A DNA stretch of 54,711 nucleotides, taken from contig JAGZOP010000014.1 of assembly GCA_018383195.1 (NCBI GenBank), positions 1 through 54,711 on the forward strand, read 5' to 3'. Below the pieces are notes generated by a model. That model saw nothing but the letters and a program-made list of their open reading frames with translations, did no database searches and was not told where the DNA came from. Each line of letters starts with the position of its first letter. Position 1 is the first letter of the stretch. The translations under genes were made by a program, and so were the position numbers. Shown here piece after piece: positions 14,728 through 23,617 of this stretch. The DNA comes from Clostridiaceae bacterium (GTDB lineage: Bacteria > Bacillota > Clostridia > Oscillospirales > Butyricicoccaceae).

Positions 14728-15584
14728 TGCGTGCGTTTCATACAAATTGGACCGCTCCTTTTTTTGCACGGAATCCACACGCAAACTACGAAGCAGAACC
14801 GTTTGAACTTCTGACAACCGCGCTTTCCGCACTCTTCTGGGAGCGCTGCGGCGGGACAATCTCCATGCTCTGCGACAGCCGTGCAGCAGGATATTACTGC
14901 AATTACGGCTTGGATGGGTTATGGAACGGCGGAATCCAGACTGTCCTCGATGAAATCCCAAAGGAAATCGACCCAAATATTTTTTGGGCAGCCGGAAAGC
15001 TGTTCGCGCTGCGGGCACACGGCGCTCCTTGCATCATGCTTGATACGGATTTTATTGTCTGGAAACCAATCGAGCACCTTTTAGACGGCGTTTCACTCGC
15101 CGCCATTCACCGCGAGGACATCATGCCTGATGTTTATCCAAATGCCGATGCGCTTTCTGCGGCGAAGGGATTCGATTTTTCTGGATTAGACTGGTCCGTC
15201 AAACCTGTAAATACCGCGCTTTCCTATTTTGGAAATCAAGAATTTCTGACGTATTATACCGACTGCGCGATTTCGTTTATGCGCACCTGCGTTTCCGCGG
15301 ACAATCCGCTCACCTATATGGTTTTTGCCGAGCAGCGGCTGCTCGCAATGCTTGCGAAAGCACAAAACCTTCCGTTATGCGCATTATCCGATCTGCCTGC
15401 ACTCTTTACCTCTGGACAGCAATATTTCACCCACGTCTGGGGATTTAAACAACAAATGCGCGCCAATCCTGCACTATACGAGCAATTTTGCCGCCGGTGT
15501 GCAAGGCGTTTGCAGGCAGAGTTTCCGCAATGGGGCGAAGCTTTATCGCGTATCCCTATGCTTACACATTATTTTTCATCGTAA
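14727..15584 (+). CDS. DUF6734-like putative glycosyltransferase
   Basis: 285 residues beginning MRAFHTNWTAPFF, which I associate with the DUF6734 family. IMLDTDFIVWKPI at about 103-115 contains a DxD motif, in the pattern of GT-A glycosyltransferases, and the preceding FWAAGKLFAL and the later NTALSYFG fit such a fold. No membrane segment is seen. ATG 14727 overlaps the stop of the Ser-rich gene by 1 nt with GGAG 8-9 nt upstream, which excludes the longer open frame starting at 14457. Function inferred only from the motif; the acceptor may be the product of the upstream gene. Confidence 0.7.
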   Translation: MRAFHTNWTAPFFARNPHANYEAEPFELLTTALSALFWERCGGTISMLCDSRAAGYYCNYGLDGLWNGGIQTVLDEIPKEIDPNIFWAAGKLFALRAHGAPCIMLDTDFIVWKPIEHLLDGVSLAAIHREDIMPDVYPNADALSAAKGFDFSGLDWSVKPVNTALSYFGNQEFLTYYTDCAISFMRTCVSADNPLTYMVFAEQRLLAMLAKAQNLPLCALSDLPALFTSGQQYFTHVWGFKQQMRANPALYEQFCRRCARRLQAEFPQWGEALSRIPMLTHYFSS

Positions 15585-15590
15585 CTTCTG

Positions 15591-15616
15591 CGGCGGCAAT
15601 ATGCCGCCGTTTTTTT
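15591..15616 (+). terminator. Terminator of the Ser-rich protein / DUF6734 operon
   Basis: CGGCGGCA-ATA-TGCCGCCG hairpin, a perfect 8-bp stem, followed by seven T. Confidence 0.92.
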
Positions 15617-15652
15617 GAAAAGATGTCTAAAGGATTAAGTTTTCGGTTAGTC

Positions 15653-15681
15653 TTGTTTTTAGAAGGGAAATCTGCTATCCT
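15653..15681 (+). promoter_or_regulatory. Promoter upstream of the site-2 protease / scpAB operon
   Basis: TTGTTT (15653-15658), 17 nt, TATCCT (15676-15681). Confidence 0.5.
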
Positions 15682-15735
15682 ATAAGACGAAATATTATCA
15701 GAATACATCTTTTGCGAATTTTGGAGGTTCCCTTC

Positions 15736-16413
15736 ATGCTTCTTGATTTGATTCTCGGCGGTGATGTCCGCGCACTGCTGATCGGCGTGCTGATCGGCAT
15801 TCCTGCTGTCGTCATCTGTTTGTCTTTCCACGAAGCTGCACACGGCTTTGCAGCTTACCTGATGGGCGACCGTACCGCACAGGCTTCAGGTCGCCTCACC
15901 CTGGACCCGCTCGCGCACATCGACCCATGGGGATTTGTATGTATGCTTCTGCTCGGCTTCGGCTGGGCGCGACCTGTTCCGGTCAATATCTCCCACTTTA
16001 AAAATCGCCGGCTCGGGATGGGTGTCACCGCAGCCGCAGGTCCGATCTCGAATTTCATTCTCGGTTTTATCGGTTATTTCATCGCGGTATTTATCGTGTA
16101 TCAATCCTACCCGCTTTCCAATTTTACGCAGATTCTATGCATGTTTTTCTCTTATATCGGTTCGCTTTCGATTGGTCTTGCCGTGTTTAATCTGCTGCCG
16201 GTTTTTCCGCTTGATGGTTTCCGCATTCTAGATGCCCTTCTGCCCTATAAGGTGCAGGTAAAATACCAGAACTTCATGAACCGTTACGGTTCCATCATAT
16301 TGCTGCTTGTGGTAGCCGTTATCTGGTTTGGCGGCATCAGCATTCTAATCGGCGGTGCGCAAACCCTGATGGCGGGTTGGGCAGAGGCGGTTGTCCGCGC
16401 AATCCTTGTATGA
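15736..16413 (+). CDS. Site-2 protease family (M50) membrane metalloprotease
   Basis: 225 residues with about six membrane segments. The zinc motif HEAAH lies at 32-36 inside the first helices, and the second motif LPVFPLDGFR (NPDG type) lies near 162. This is the short M50B form without PDZ or CBS domains (YwhC/Rip2-like). ATG 15736 follows GGAGG; the upstream in-frame ATG at 15712 lacks a ribosome site. It overlaps scpA by 4 nt, an arrangement common in Clostridia. Substrate unknown. Confidence 0.9.
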   Translation: MLLDLILGGDVRALLIGVLIGIPAVVICLSFHEAAHGFAAYLMGDRTAQASGRLTLDPLAHIDPWGFVCMLLLGFGWARPVPVNISHFKNRRLGMGVTAAAGPISNFILGFIGYFIAVFIVYQSYPLSNFTQILCMFFSYIGSLSIGLAVFNLLPVFPLDGFRILDALLPYKVQVKYQNFMNRYGSIILLLVVAVIWFGGISILIGGAQTLMAGWAEAVVRAILV

Positions 16414-17144
16414 GCAAGGTTCTTACATTTCATCTGGACAGCTTTGATGGTCCGCTCGACCTTTTACTGCATCTGATTGCAAAAAATAAGGTGAACATCT
16501 ATGACATCCCCATCGCGCAAATTCTCGATCAGTATCTGGCAGTGCTGCATGATGCTCCGGCGGCTGATATGGATTCTGCCGGGGATTTCATTGCTATGGC
16601 AGCGCAGCTTGTGTATATTAAATCCAAAATGCTGCTGCCCCGGCATGATGAAGCCCCTGAGGAAGATCCGCGCACACAGCTCGTTGATATGCTTCTGGAA
16701 TATCAGCGGATCAAGCTCGCAGCCCCCTATCTGCGCAGGCAAGGAGAACTTGGACGTGATATTTTCATTAAAGCACCTGAGCCGATTCGGCAGCTTGCAC
16801 CCGCCGAATACCGTCATTCTTTAAACGATCTGGTACGTGCAGGACGCAGCCTGCTCCATCGTACTGAACACCGCGTACCGCCCTCTGCCGATGCTTTCTC
16901 CGGCATCGTTGGGCGGGAACCGGTTCCGGTAAGTGAAAAAATTGCACAAATATTGCAGCAGTTTCTGCACCATACCCGCTTATTTTTTTCCCGCCTGTTT
17001 GACGGTGCGCAAAGCCGTTCAGATATTGTCGCAATTTTTCTTGCAGTGTTGGAGCTTTCCAAAAGCCACCGCATTGCGATTGAAGGCAGTGATGAAAATA
17101 CGGCGCTCTCGCTGATAGGTTCCGGGGAGGAGGACTCTAATTGA
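16410..17144 (+). CDS. scpA: Segregation and condensation protein A
   Basis: 244-residue kleisin that bridges the heads of SMC and binds ScpB in the condensin complex. The N-terminal FDGPLDLLLHLIAKNKVNIYDIPIAQI signature, split here by its helices, and YIKSKMLLP are diagnostic; the C-terminal winged helix near 170-235 binds the SMC head. ATG 16410 overlaps the protease stop (ATGA) and the gene overlaps scpB by 4 nt, so three proteins are coupled. Confidence 0.96.
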   Translation: MSKVLTFHLDSFDGPLDLLLHLIAKNKVNIYDIPIAQILDQYLAVLHDAPAADMDSAGDFIAMAAQLVYIKSKMLLPRHDEAPEEDPRTQLVDMLLEYQRIKLAAPYLRRQGELGRDIFIKAPEPIRQLAPAEYRHSLNDLVRAGRSLLHRTEHRVPPSADAFSGIVGREPVPVSEKIAQILQQFLHHTRLFFSRLFDGAQSRSDIVAIFLAVLELSKSHRIAIEGSDENTALSLIGSGEEDSN

Positions 17145-17695
17145 ATTCCTTGCAGGCAACTCTGGAAGCTATTTTATTTGCCGCAGGCGATGCTGTCCCG
17201 ATTGTGCGGCTCGCGCAGTCTGCCGGCGTTGTTCCGGACGAAGTCGAAGCCGCGCTTGACGCGTTGTCAGATACCTATGACTTTGAACAGCGCGGCATCA
17301 TGCTTGTCCGTATGGAGGACAAAGCGCAGCTTTGCTCCCGTCCGATTTACGCGGATGCGGTGCGCCGCGCGATAGAAAGCCGCAAACCTCCGCAGCTCTC
17401 GCCTGCCGCCCTCGAAGTTTTGACCATTATCGCATATCGCCAACCGGTTACACGTGCGTATATCGATCAGCTGCGCGGCGTCGATTCAGGCGGCACTGTG
17501 GCAAGTCTTGCAGAGAAAGGGTTGATTGCCGAAGCCGGAAGGCTGAATGTTCCCGGGCGACCTATCCTGTTCCGAACGACCGATGCATTTTTGCGGACAT
17601 TTTCTATCTCCACGCTTTCTGAACTGCCCGAACTGCCCGAACTAACCGAGGGCGAGCAGCTTCAGCTTTCCATGGATGATTCGCAAATGGGGTGA
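17141..17695 (+). CDS. scpB: Segregation and condensation protein B
   Basis: 184 residues with two winged helices: LEAILFAAGDAVPI at the start, and the family core LSPAALEVLTIIAYRQPVTR followed by IDQLRGVDSGG. It starts with TTG at 17141, 8 nt after GGAGG, overlapping the scpA stop. The C-terminus carries a small tandem repeat ELPELPEL encoded by a direct repeat near 17619-17642. It is the ScpA partner in chromosome condensation. Confidence 0.96.
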   Translation: MNSLQATLEAILFAAGDAVPIVRLAQSAGVVPDEVEAALDALSDTYDFEQRGIMLVRMEDKAQLCSRPIYADAVRRAIESRKPPQLSPAALEVLTIIAYRQPVTRAYIDQLRGVDSGGTVASLAEKGLIAEAGRLNVPGRPILFRTTDAFLRTFSISTLSELPELPELTEGEQLQLSMDDSQMG

Positions 17696-17702
17696 ACCGA
17701 AT

Positions 17703-18314
17703 GTGATGCTATTTTTTAAAATCCTTTGTGGAATTATTCTTTTCATCTTGGGATGTGTGCTCATACTAATACTTGCTGCCATACCGCGCACTGGAATGCG
17801 CATCACCTGCAGCGATGGCTTAACCGGAATCTGGATTCGATATGGTTGGGGAAAACTTCGTATTTTCCCTCTGGAATCCCATAGGGAATCCAGCAGGCCG
17901 CCTGACAAGTCCGCTCCTGCAAAATCCTCTTACGACATATCCCAAGTCGATCTTGGCGAAACGCTTTCCTTGCTCCTCGATCTCCTGTACGAACTTCGGA
18001 TGGCGCTTCGTCTGGATACAATTCGTGCAGATGTGCTTGTTGCCACCGGCGACGCTGCACATACTGGAATTCTGCTCGGACAAATTGCAGCGCTAACCGG
18101 TATGATTACACCTTTTTTAGAGCAACATTTTAACATCCGTGATTATCACATTGCGGTAGACGGAGATTTTCAAGGAAATACCCCTCATTGGGAGGGCGAA
18201 TTGATTTTTTCTGTACGCCCGATTCGATTGATTTGGGCATTGATCAAACGCTGGCGCTCCTTGAAAGCACTTTATAACTCAATTCTAACAACGGAGGCGA
18301 ACAACCATGAGTGA
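17703..18314 (+). CDS. DUF2953 domain protein (YtfI-like)
   Basis: 203 residues: one N-terminal membrane segment (FKILCGIILFILGCVLILIL) and a soluble part with two DUF2953-type blocks (IWIRYGWGKLRIFPL; DTIRADVLVATGDAAHTGILLGQIAAL). The start is GTG 17703 or ATG 17706; GGGGTGA lies just upstream. It overlaps ytfJ by 8 nt. Pairing of DUF2953 with YtfJ is conserved in endospore formers, so a sporulation-linked role is likely but unproved. Confidence 0.82.
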   Translation: MMLFFKILCGIILFILGCVLILILAAIPRTGMRITCSDGLTGIWIRYGWGKLRIFPLESHRESSRPPDKSAPAKSSYDISQVDLGETLSLLLDLLYELRMALRLDTIRADVLVATGDAAHTGILLGQIAALTGMITPFLEQHFNIRDYHIAVDGDFQGNTPHWEGELIFSVRPIRLIWALIKRWRSLKALYNSILTTEANNHE

Positions 18315-18747
18315 ACAACATCCCATTCAAAACCTGATGACTGAAACCATGGAAAAAATCAAATCTATGGTGGATGTAAACACCATTATCGGCACCCCGA
18401 TCCATACCGCAGGCGGCACAACGATCATCCCGGTTTCCAAGGTCACCTTTGGCTTTGGCGCAGGCGGAAGCGATTTTCAGTCCCGGAGCGCCAAGGAATC
18501 CGCTCCCTTATGTTTTGGCGGCGGCGGCGGCGCGGGCGTGACAGTTTCTCCTGTCTGCTTTCTTGTAGTGGGCAGCGATGGAGATGCGCGCATCCTGCCT
18601 CTTAACGCGCAGGCTGAAACCACCGCAGACCGTCTGGTCGAAATGATTCCGGGTGCAGTCAACAAAGTTTCCAGCTTTATGGAAAATCGCCGCATGGCGA
18701 AAAACGAATCCACGGAACCCGTTTCTTCTGATACCCCTGAAACCTAA
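18307..18747 (+). CDS. ytfJ: GerW family sporulation protein YtfJ
   Basis: 146 residues, usual for the family: IQNLMTETMEKIKSMVDVNTIIGTPI at the N-terminus, VSKVTFGFGAGGSDF, the glycine run FGGGGGAGVTVSPVCFLV and a variable tail. YtfJ/GerW is made in the forespore in Bacillus and is needed for proper response to some germinants. AACGGAGG precedes the start. It is the last gene before the terminator at 18762. Confidence 0.92.
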   Translation: MSEQHPIQNLMTETMEKIKSMVDVNTIIGTPIHTAGGTTIIPVSKVTFGFGAGGSDFQSRSAKESAPLCFGGGGGAGVTVSPVCFLVVGSDGDARILPLNAQAETTADRLVEMIPGAVNKVSSFMENRRMAKNESTEPVSSDTPET

Positions 18748-18761
18748 CCGCATATCCCCGG

Positions 18762-18797
18762 GAACCTACTCATATCCTGTATGAGTAGGTTCTGTTT
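18762..18797 (+). terminator. Terminator after ytfJ
   Basis: GAACCTACTCAT / ATGAGTAGGTTC, a perfect 12-bp stem followed by TGTTTT. Confidence 0.85.
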
Positions 18798-18818
18798 TGC
18801 ACAGTCAGGGGGATGTTT

Positions 18819-19913
18819 ATGCGTAAATTGCTCTGTGGAATCGTCTTTGTTATGCTGCTCACCAGTACCGCCGGGGCAATCAGCGCCCGAAGTGCCGTGG
18901 TGCTCGACGGGCTGACCGGAAAAACATTATTCGAGCAAAATACCGACGAAATTCTCCCCATGGCTTCTACCACCAAAATCATGACCGCACTGGTTGCACT
19001 TGAAAATGGAGATCTAGATCGGGTATACACCGTCAAAAAGGAATATACGCTCGTAGAAGGCTCCTCCATGTATTTGCGGGAAGGAGAAAGAATCTCTCTG
19101 CGTGATACGCTATATGGGTTGATGCTCATGAGCGGCAACGATGCGGCGCTTGCGATTGCAGGCGAATGTGGCGGACAGGAGCAGTTTATACAGGCGATGA
19201 ATGACAAGGCGCTTGAACTTGGTCTTGCAAACACGCACTTCGACAACCCAAACGGACTTGACAGCGAAAACCATCACACAACCGCGCGGGAACTCGCCAA
19301 ACTTACCGCCTATGCAATGGAAAATGAAGAATTCCGAAAAATCGTTGGCACACAGTCCTATACCATGGAAGGCCGCACCATGACCAATCACAATAAGCTG
19401 CTGCGGCTGTATCCGGATGCCGTTGGAGTCAAAACCGGATTTACGAGTCGCAGCGGACGCTGTCTGGTTTCTGCGGCTGAGCGTCACGGGCGACGGCTCA
19501 TTGCGGTAACGCTGCATGATCCCGATGATTGGAATGACCATATTTCCATGCTTGAATCCGCGTTTGCGCAGTTTCAGGAATATACTCTGCATCTTGAGGG
19601 GCAAGCACTCGGGGAAGTTCCCTGTGAAGGTGGGGATCGTGCCGTGCTCCCCTATCATGCACAGCGCACTTTGACCTGTTGGCTCACGCCGGAAGAATAT
19701 GATGCGCTCGAAATCCAGATCACTGGTTCACGGTTTGTGTATGCGCCTACGGTATCCGGCGATGATTACGGTGTGATTTCCTACCTGTTGAACGGCAGGC
19801 CGCTGATGCAGGACTCGCTGCTCTTCTCCCAAAGTGCCTCCATGCTGCCCGAACGACGTACTCGTTTGGAAATTATTTTAGAAAAAATACGATCATTTTT
19901 TGACCGATTGTGA
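18819..19913 (+). CDS. dacB: D-alanyl-D-alanine carboxypeptidase (peptidase S11, PBP5-like)
   Basis: 364 residues: signal peptide ending near AGA at 20, then the serine peptidase with SxxK at 50-53 (Ser50 nucleophile), SGN at 105-107 and KTG at 205-207, and a C-terminal PBP5-type beta domain from about 255, ending in an amphipathic anchor (LEIILEKIRSFFDRL). It trims the terminal D-Ala of peptidoglycan stem peptides. In Bacillus a dac gene sits between scpB and the spmAB-rluB genes and acts in spore cortex; here spmAB is missing, so dacB versus dacF is uncertain. ATG 18819 is 7 nt after GGGGG. Confidence 0.92.
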   Translation: MRKLLCGIVFVMLLTSTAGAISARSAVVLDGLTGKTLFEQNTDEILPMASTTKIMTALVALENGDLDRVYTVKKEYTLVEGSSMYLREGERISLRDTLYGLMLMSGNDAALAIAGECGGQEQFIQAMNDKALELGLANTHFDNPNGLDSENHHTTARELAKLTAYAMENEEFRKIVGTQSYTMEGRTMTNHNKLLRLYPDAVGVKTGFTSRSGRCLVSAAERHGRRLIAVTLHDPDDWNDHISMLESAFAQFQEYTLHLEGQALGEVPCEGGDRAVLPYHAQRTLTCWLTPEEYDALEIQITGSRFVYAPTVSGDDYGVISYLLNGRPLMQDSLLFSQSASMLPERRTRLEIILEKIRSFFDRL

Positions 19914-19921
19914 GGATATTT

Positions 19922-20629
19922 ATGACAGAAAGACTGCAAAAAATTATTGCACAGGCAGGGCTCTGCTCCCGCCGCACCGCAGAAACATGGATTACAGACG
20001 GTCGTGTCACCGTCAATGGACGCAAGGCTGCGCTTGGCGCACAGGCAGACCCCGCACGCGACCACATCTGTGTAGACGGCGTTCCACTCGGCCGCAGGGA
20101 GCAAAAACGATACCTCATGCTGTACAAGCCGCGCGGATATGTGACATCTCTGCACGATGAGCGCGGTCGTAAAGACGTTTCCATGCTCGTAAAGGACTGC
20201 GGCTGCCGGGTCTATCCGGTCGGACGCTTGGATTATGACTCCGAGGGGCTGCTTCTGCTCACAAATGACGGCGCTGTAACGCAGCGCCTGACCCATCCCT
20301 CGCACGAGGTCGATAAAACCTATCTCGTGACTGTGCGCGGGGATCTGAGGCGGGTGCCTGAGTTAGGCGAAGAAATGGAAATTGACGGATACCGCATCCG
20401 TCCTGCGCAGGTGTTTATCGTCAGCCAAGGCGACGGACAGGCGCGCCTCTCCATGACCATCCATGAAGGGCGCAACCGCCAAATCCGTAAAATGTGCGAA
20501 AAATGTGGATTTTCCGTGCGCAGGCTCAAGCGAATCTCGGTCGGAGCGATTGAACTCGACCACACGCTCGCCCCGGGGAAATGGCGCGAATTAACCGCAG
20601 ATGAAATCTCATGGCTGCGCGAAGTTTGA
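19922..20629 (+). CDS. rluB: Pseudouridine synthase, RluB/RsuA family
   Basis: 235 residues: an S4 RNA-binding domain at 1-60 (LQKIIAQAGLCSRRTAE) and the catalytic domain with GRLDYDSEGLLLLTNDG, catalytic Asp104, plus the C-terminal EGRNRQIRKMCEKCG. It isomerises a uridine in rRNA, 23S U2605 for RluB in the model. It starts 8 nt after the dac stop (GAGG site), in one operon with it. RsuA cannot be excluded, but the synteny favours RluB. Confidence 0.9.
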   Translation: MTERLQKIIAQAGLCSRRTAETWITDGRVTVNGRKAALGAQADPARDHICVDGVPLGRREQKRYLMLYKPRGYVTSLHDERGRKDVSMLVKDCGCRVYPVGRLDYDSEGLLLLTNDGAVTQRLTHPSHEVDKTYLVTVRGDLRRVPELGEEMEIDGYRIRPAQVFIVSQGDGQARLSMTIHEGRNRQIRKMCEKCGFSVRRLKRISVGAIELDHTLAPGKWRELTADEISWLREV

Positions 20630-20657
20630 CATTTTTGCATGTTGTCCCCGAAAGAAC

Positions 20658-20686
20658 TTGCATTTTTCCGATTCACCGTCTAAAAT
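20658..20686 (+). promoter_or_regulatory. Promoter of the RpiR regulator gene
   Basis: TTGCAT (20658-20663), 17 nt, TAAAAT (20681-20686). Confidence 0.65.
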
Positions 20687-20716
20687 AGGGATAGGAAATT
20701 CATAAGGGGAGAGAAA

Positions 20717-21586
20717 TTGATCGTGAACGATCTAATGACCAAAATTCAGACCAACCTTTCGGACTTTTCCAAAGGACAGCGCCTGATTGCACGCTACATC
20801 ACCGAACATTACGATAAGGCTGCATTTATGACAGCCAGCCGCTTGGGCTCCACTGTGGGGGTCAGTGAGTCTACCGTCGTTCGGTTTGCCACCGAACTGG
20901 GTTATGACGGCTATCCGCATCTGCAAAAAGCTTTGCAGGAAATGATCCGCAACCGTCTGACTGCGGTGCAGCGCATGGAGGTTGCCGGGGATCGCATGGG
21001 CAACCGCGATGTGCTCGAATCTGTACTCAGTTCTGATGTGGAAAAAATCCGTATGACGCTCGACGAGTTGGATCGAGATGCCTTTGCCAGCACAGCGAAT
21101 GCCATTGTCCGCGCACGCCGCATTTATATTCTCGGCGTCCGTTCTTCTTCGGCGCTTGCTAATTTTATGGGGTTTTATTTCACGCTTCTGTTCGAAAATG
21201 TGCGCATTTTGTATACCAATAGCGTCAGTGAAATTTTTGAGCAGATTCTCCGCATCGGACCGGAAGATGTTTTCATCGGCATCAGCTTTCCCCGCTATTC
21301 CCAGCGCACACTGGCTGCGATGAAATACTCCAAAGACCGCGGCGCTAAGGTCATTGCCCTTACAGACTCCCGCCTGTCCCCCCTGACGCGTTATGCGGAC
21401 CATACGCTCATTGCCAAGAGCGATATGGCAAGCTTTGTCGATTCGCTTGTCGCACCGCTGTCGGTTATCAATGCGTTAATTGTACAGGTCAGCATGGGAC
21501 GTCACGAAGAAGTTGAGCAGACCTTCAACAAACTGGAAACCATCTGGGACGAGTATCATGTATATGAAACCGTAGAAGATGAATGA
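20717..21586 (+). CDS. MurR/RpiR family transcriptional regulator
   Basis: 289 residues: RpiR helix-turn-helix at about 1-78 (LSDFSKGQRLIARYITEHYDK, LGSTVGVSESTVVRFATELGYDGYP) and a SIS sugar-phosphate-binding domain at about 125-265 (YILGVRSSSALANF, DVFIGISFPRYSQRT). Such proteins sense phosphosugars and control sugar catabolism or cell-wall recycling. Start TTG 20717 lies 5 nt after AGGGGAG; GTG 20723 is an alternative. No sugar operon is adjacent, so the targets are unknown. Confidence 0.92.
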   Translation: MIVNDLMTKIQTNLSDFSKGQRLIARYITEHYDKAAFMTASRLGSTVGVSESTVVRFATELGYDGYPHLQKALQEMIRNRLTAVQRMEVAGDRMGNRDVLESVLSSDVEKIRMTLDELDRDAFASTANAIVRARRIYILGVRSSSALANFMGFYFTLLFENVRILYTNSVSEIFEQILRIGPEDVFIGISFPRYSQRTLAAMKYSKDRGAKVIALTDSRLSPLTRYADHTLIAKSDMASFVDSLVAPLSVINALIVQVSMGRHEEVEQTFNKLETIWDEYHVYETVEDE

Positions 21587-21596
21587 TGTTCTGATT

Positions 21597-21637
21597 TGCA
21601 AAGAGCGCAGGGGTTCCTTCGCTCTTTGCACGTTTTT
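21597..21637 (+). terminator. Terminator after the RpiR regulator gene
   Basis: TGCAAAGAGCG / CGCTCTTTGCA stem (11 bp) followed by CGTTTTT. Confidence 0.88.
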
Positions 21638-21667
21638 GTAATCTATTTTAAAAGTGAGGATACTATT

Positions 21668-22900
21668 TTGTCCAATCCTACCATTGCAGTCATCGGCGGC
21701 GGCGCAGCAGGGCTGATGGCTGCGGGCTTTGCCGCCCAATGCGGCTGCTCTGTTCTTTTATTTGAAACCAACCCCAAAGTGGGACGCAAAATCTATATCA
21801 CCGGTAAAGGTCGCTGCAATGTTACGAGCAACTGCGAGGTGCAGCAAGTACTGGAAAATATTCCGGTCAATCCCCGATTCCTTTATTCTGCACTCGGGCA
21901 GTTTCCTCCTGCCGATGTGATGGCATTTTTTGAAACGCTTGGTGTACCGCTGAAAACTGAACGCGGCGACCGCGTATTCCCGGTTTCGGATAAAGCCGCC
22001 GATATCGTGGACGCGCTCTTTTCTTTTGTGAAAAAGCAGGGTGTTAAACTCATTTTCCACTCTGTGCAGCGTATTTTGACCGAAAACGGCGCAGTTTCCG
22101 GCGTAGAAGCGAATGGGAAAACATACTCTGCCGACCGCGTTATTATTGCAACCGGCGGCGCTTCTTATCCTGCAACCGGCTCAACCGGGGATGGATACCG
22201 CTTCGCACGGGAACTTGGTCATACAGTCGTGCCCCCGCGCGCATCGCTTGTTCCGCTCGTAGAATCGGGCAGCGTCTGCAAAGAGCTGATGGGTCTGTCG
22301 CTTAAGAATGTGACGCTCCGCGTGTTTGAAAACAACAAGAGGATTTATGAGGACTTCGGCGAAATGCTGTTTACCCATTTCGGTGTATCCGGTCCGCTTG
22401 TTCTGTCAGCATCCGCGCATATGCGCCATTTCGGCAGCAAGGACTACCGGCTCGAGATCGACCTCAAGCCTGCACTGGATGAAAAAACGCTCGACAAACG
22501 CTTGCTGAACGATTTTGAAAAATACAAAAACAGCGATTTTATCAACGCGCTCGGCGACCTGCTGCCGCGCAAACTGATCCCTGTCATTGTACAGCGCGCG
22601 GAGATTGACCCGCGTATCAAGGTGCATTCGATCACCAAGGCACAACGCCAAAGGCTTGTACACCTGCTTAAGTCCTTCCCCGTCGATATTTCCGGTGCGC
22701 GCCCGATTGCGGAAGCTATCATCACTACCGGCGGTGTCAATGTCAAGGAAGTTAATCCTAAAACCATGGAATCTAAAAAAATATCCGGTCTTTACTTTGC
22801 CGGCGAGGTGCTCGATGTCGATGCGTACACCGGTGGATTTAATTTGCAAATCGCATGGGCAACCGGACGGCTGGCTGGTCTGTCTGCGGCAAATTCTTGA
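21668..22900 (+). CDS. HI0933-like FAD-dependent oxidoreductase (BaiN/YhiN family)
   Basis: 410 residues. FAD-binding GGGAAGLMAAG at the N-terminus, the family stretch VGRKIYITGKGRCNVTSN, ATGGASYPATGSTGDGY near 163, and the C-terminal GLYFAGEVLDVDAYTGGFNLQ. BaiN homologues have been linked to reduction of bile-acid intermediates, but the family is broad and its usual role is unclear. The start is TTG 21668 after GTGAGGA. It heads an operon with cmk, plsC and ispH-rpsA, an order conserved in many Clostridia. Confidence 0.88.
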   Translation: MSNPTIAVIGGGAAGLMAAGFAAQCGCSVLLFETNPKVGRKIYITGKGRCNVTSNCEVQQVLENIPVNPRFLYSALGQFPPADVMAFFETLGVPLKTERGDRVFPVSDKAADIVDALFSFVKKQGVKLIFHSVQRILTENGAVSGVEANGKTYSADRVIIATGGASYPATGSTGDGYRFARELGHTVVPPRASLVPLVESGSVCKELMGLSLKNVTLRVFENNKRIYEDFGEMLFTHFGVSGPLVLSASAHMRHFGSKDYRLEIDLKPALDEKTLDKRLLNDFEKYKNSDFINALGDLLPRKLIPVIVQRAEIDPRIKVHSITKAQRQRLVHLLKSFPVDISGARPIAEAIITTGGVNVKEVNPKTMESKKISGLYFAGEVLDVDAYTGGFNLQIAWATGRLAGLSAANS

Positions 22901-22932
22901 TAAGCTGTGTTGAAATAAAAGGAGAACTATTT

Positions 22933-23607
22933 ATGAACCATATTTCCGTTGCGATCGACGGTCCGTCCGGCGCAGGTAAAAGCACAATCGCACGTGCTGC
23001 CGCCAAGGCGCTCGGATTCCTCTATGTGGATACCGGCGCACTCTATCGCGCGATTGGTCTGGCGGTTTGCCGAGAAGGATATGATGCGCTGGATCGTGAT
23101 GAGGTCATTTCCGTGCTTCCGCATATTCAGGTCGAATTACGCTATCTGCTTGATATGCAGCGCGTCTATCTGAACGGCGAAGATGTTTCCGATCTGATCC
23201 GAACTCCGCAAATTGCCCAATTTGCTTCCCGTGTATCCGCAGTTCCCGAAGTACGCACATTCCTGTTGGATCTTCAGCGGGATATGGCGGCTCGAAACAG
23301 TGTCATTATGGACGGGCGCGATATCGGTACTGTAATTCTGCCGCATGCAGAAGTGAAAATTTTCCTCACTGCCTCGGCTGAAAAGCGCGCGGAGCGCCGC
23401 TGTGCAGAACTTAAAGAAAAAGGACAACCTGTTGAATTGACGCAGGTACTGGCTGACATGGCAAAGCGTGATGCGCTAGATGCTGCACGCGCTGTCGCAC
23501 CGCTCAAGCAGGCTGACGATGCGGTTCTGGTGGATACCAGCAGCCTGACGCTTGAAGAAAGCATCCAAGCCGTGCTGCGCGTAATCCGTAAGGCGCAGCA
23601 GGTTTGA
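22933..23607 (+). CDS. cmk: Cytidylate kinase
   Basis: 224 residues; phosphorylates CMP and dCMP. P-loop GPSGAGKST at 10-18, DTGALYRA near 35-42, the NMP-binding region and MDGRDIGTVILP near 127-138. ATG 22933 follows AAAGGAG; the open frame upstream overlaps the flavoprotein gene and is not used. The neighbours plsC and rpsA are the usual ones in Firmicutes. Confidence 0.97.
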   Translation: MNHISVAIDGPSGAGKSTIARAAAKALGFLYVDTGALYRAIGLAVCREGYDALDRDEVISVLPHIQVELRYLLDMQRVYLNGEDVSDLIRTPQIAQFASRVSAVPEVRTFLLDLQRDMAARNSVIMDGRDIGTVILPHAEVKIFLTASAEKRAERRCAELKEKGQPVELTQVLADMAKRDALDAARAVAPLKQADDAVLVDTSSLTLEESIQAVLRVIRKAQQV

Positions 23608-23617
23608 GGAGGTACAT

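Noticed and set aside
17619..17645. Direct repeat GAACTGCCC near the scpB end
   Set aside because: A three-copy in-frame codon repeat (ELP) in a variable tail, not a CRISPR or mobile repeat.
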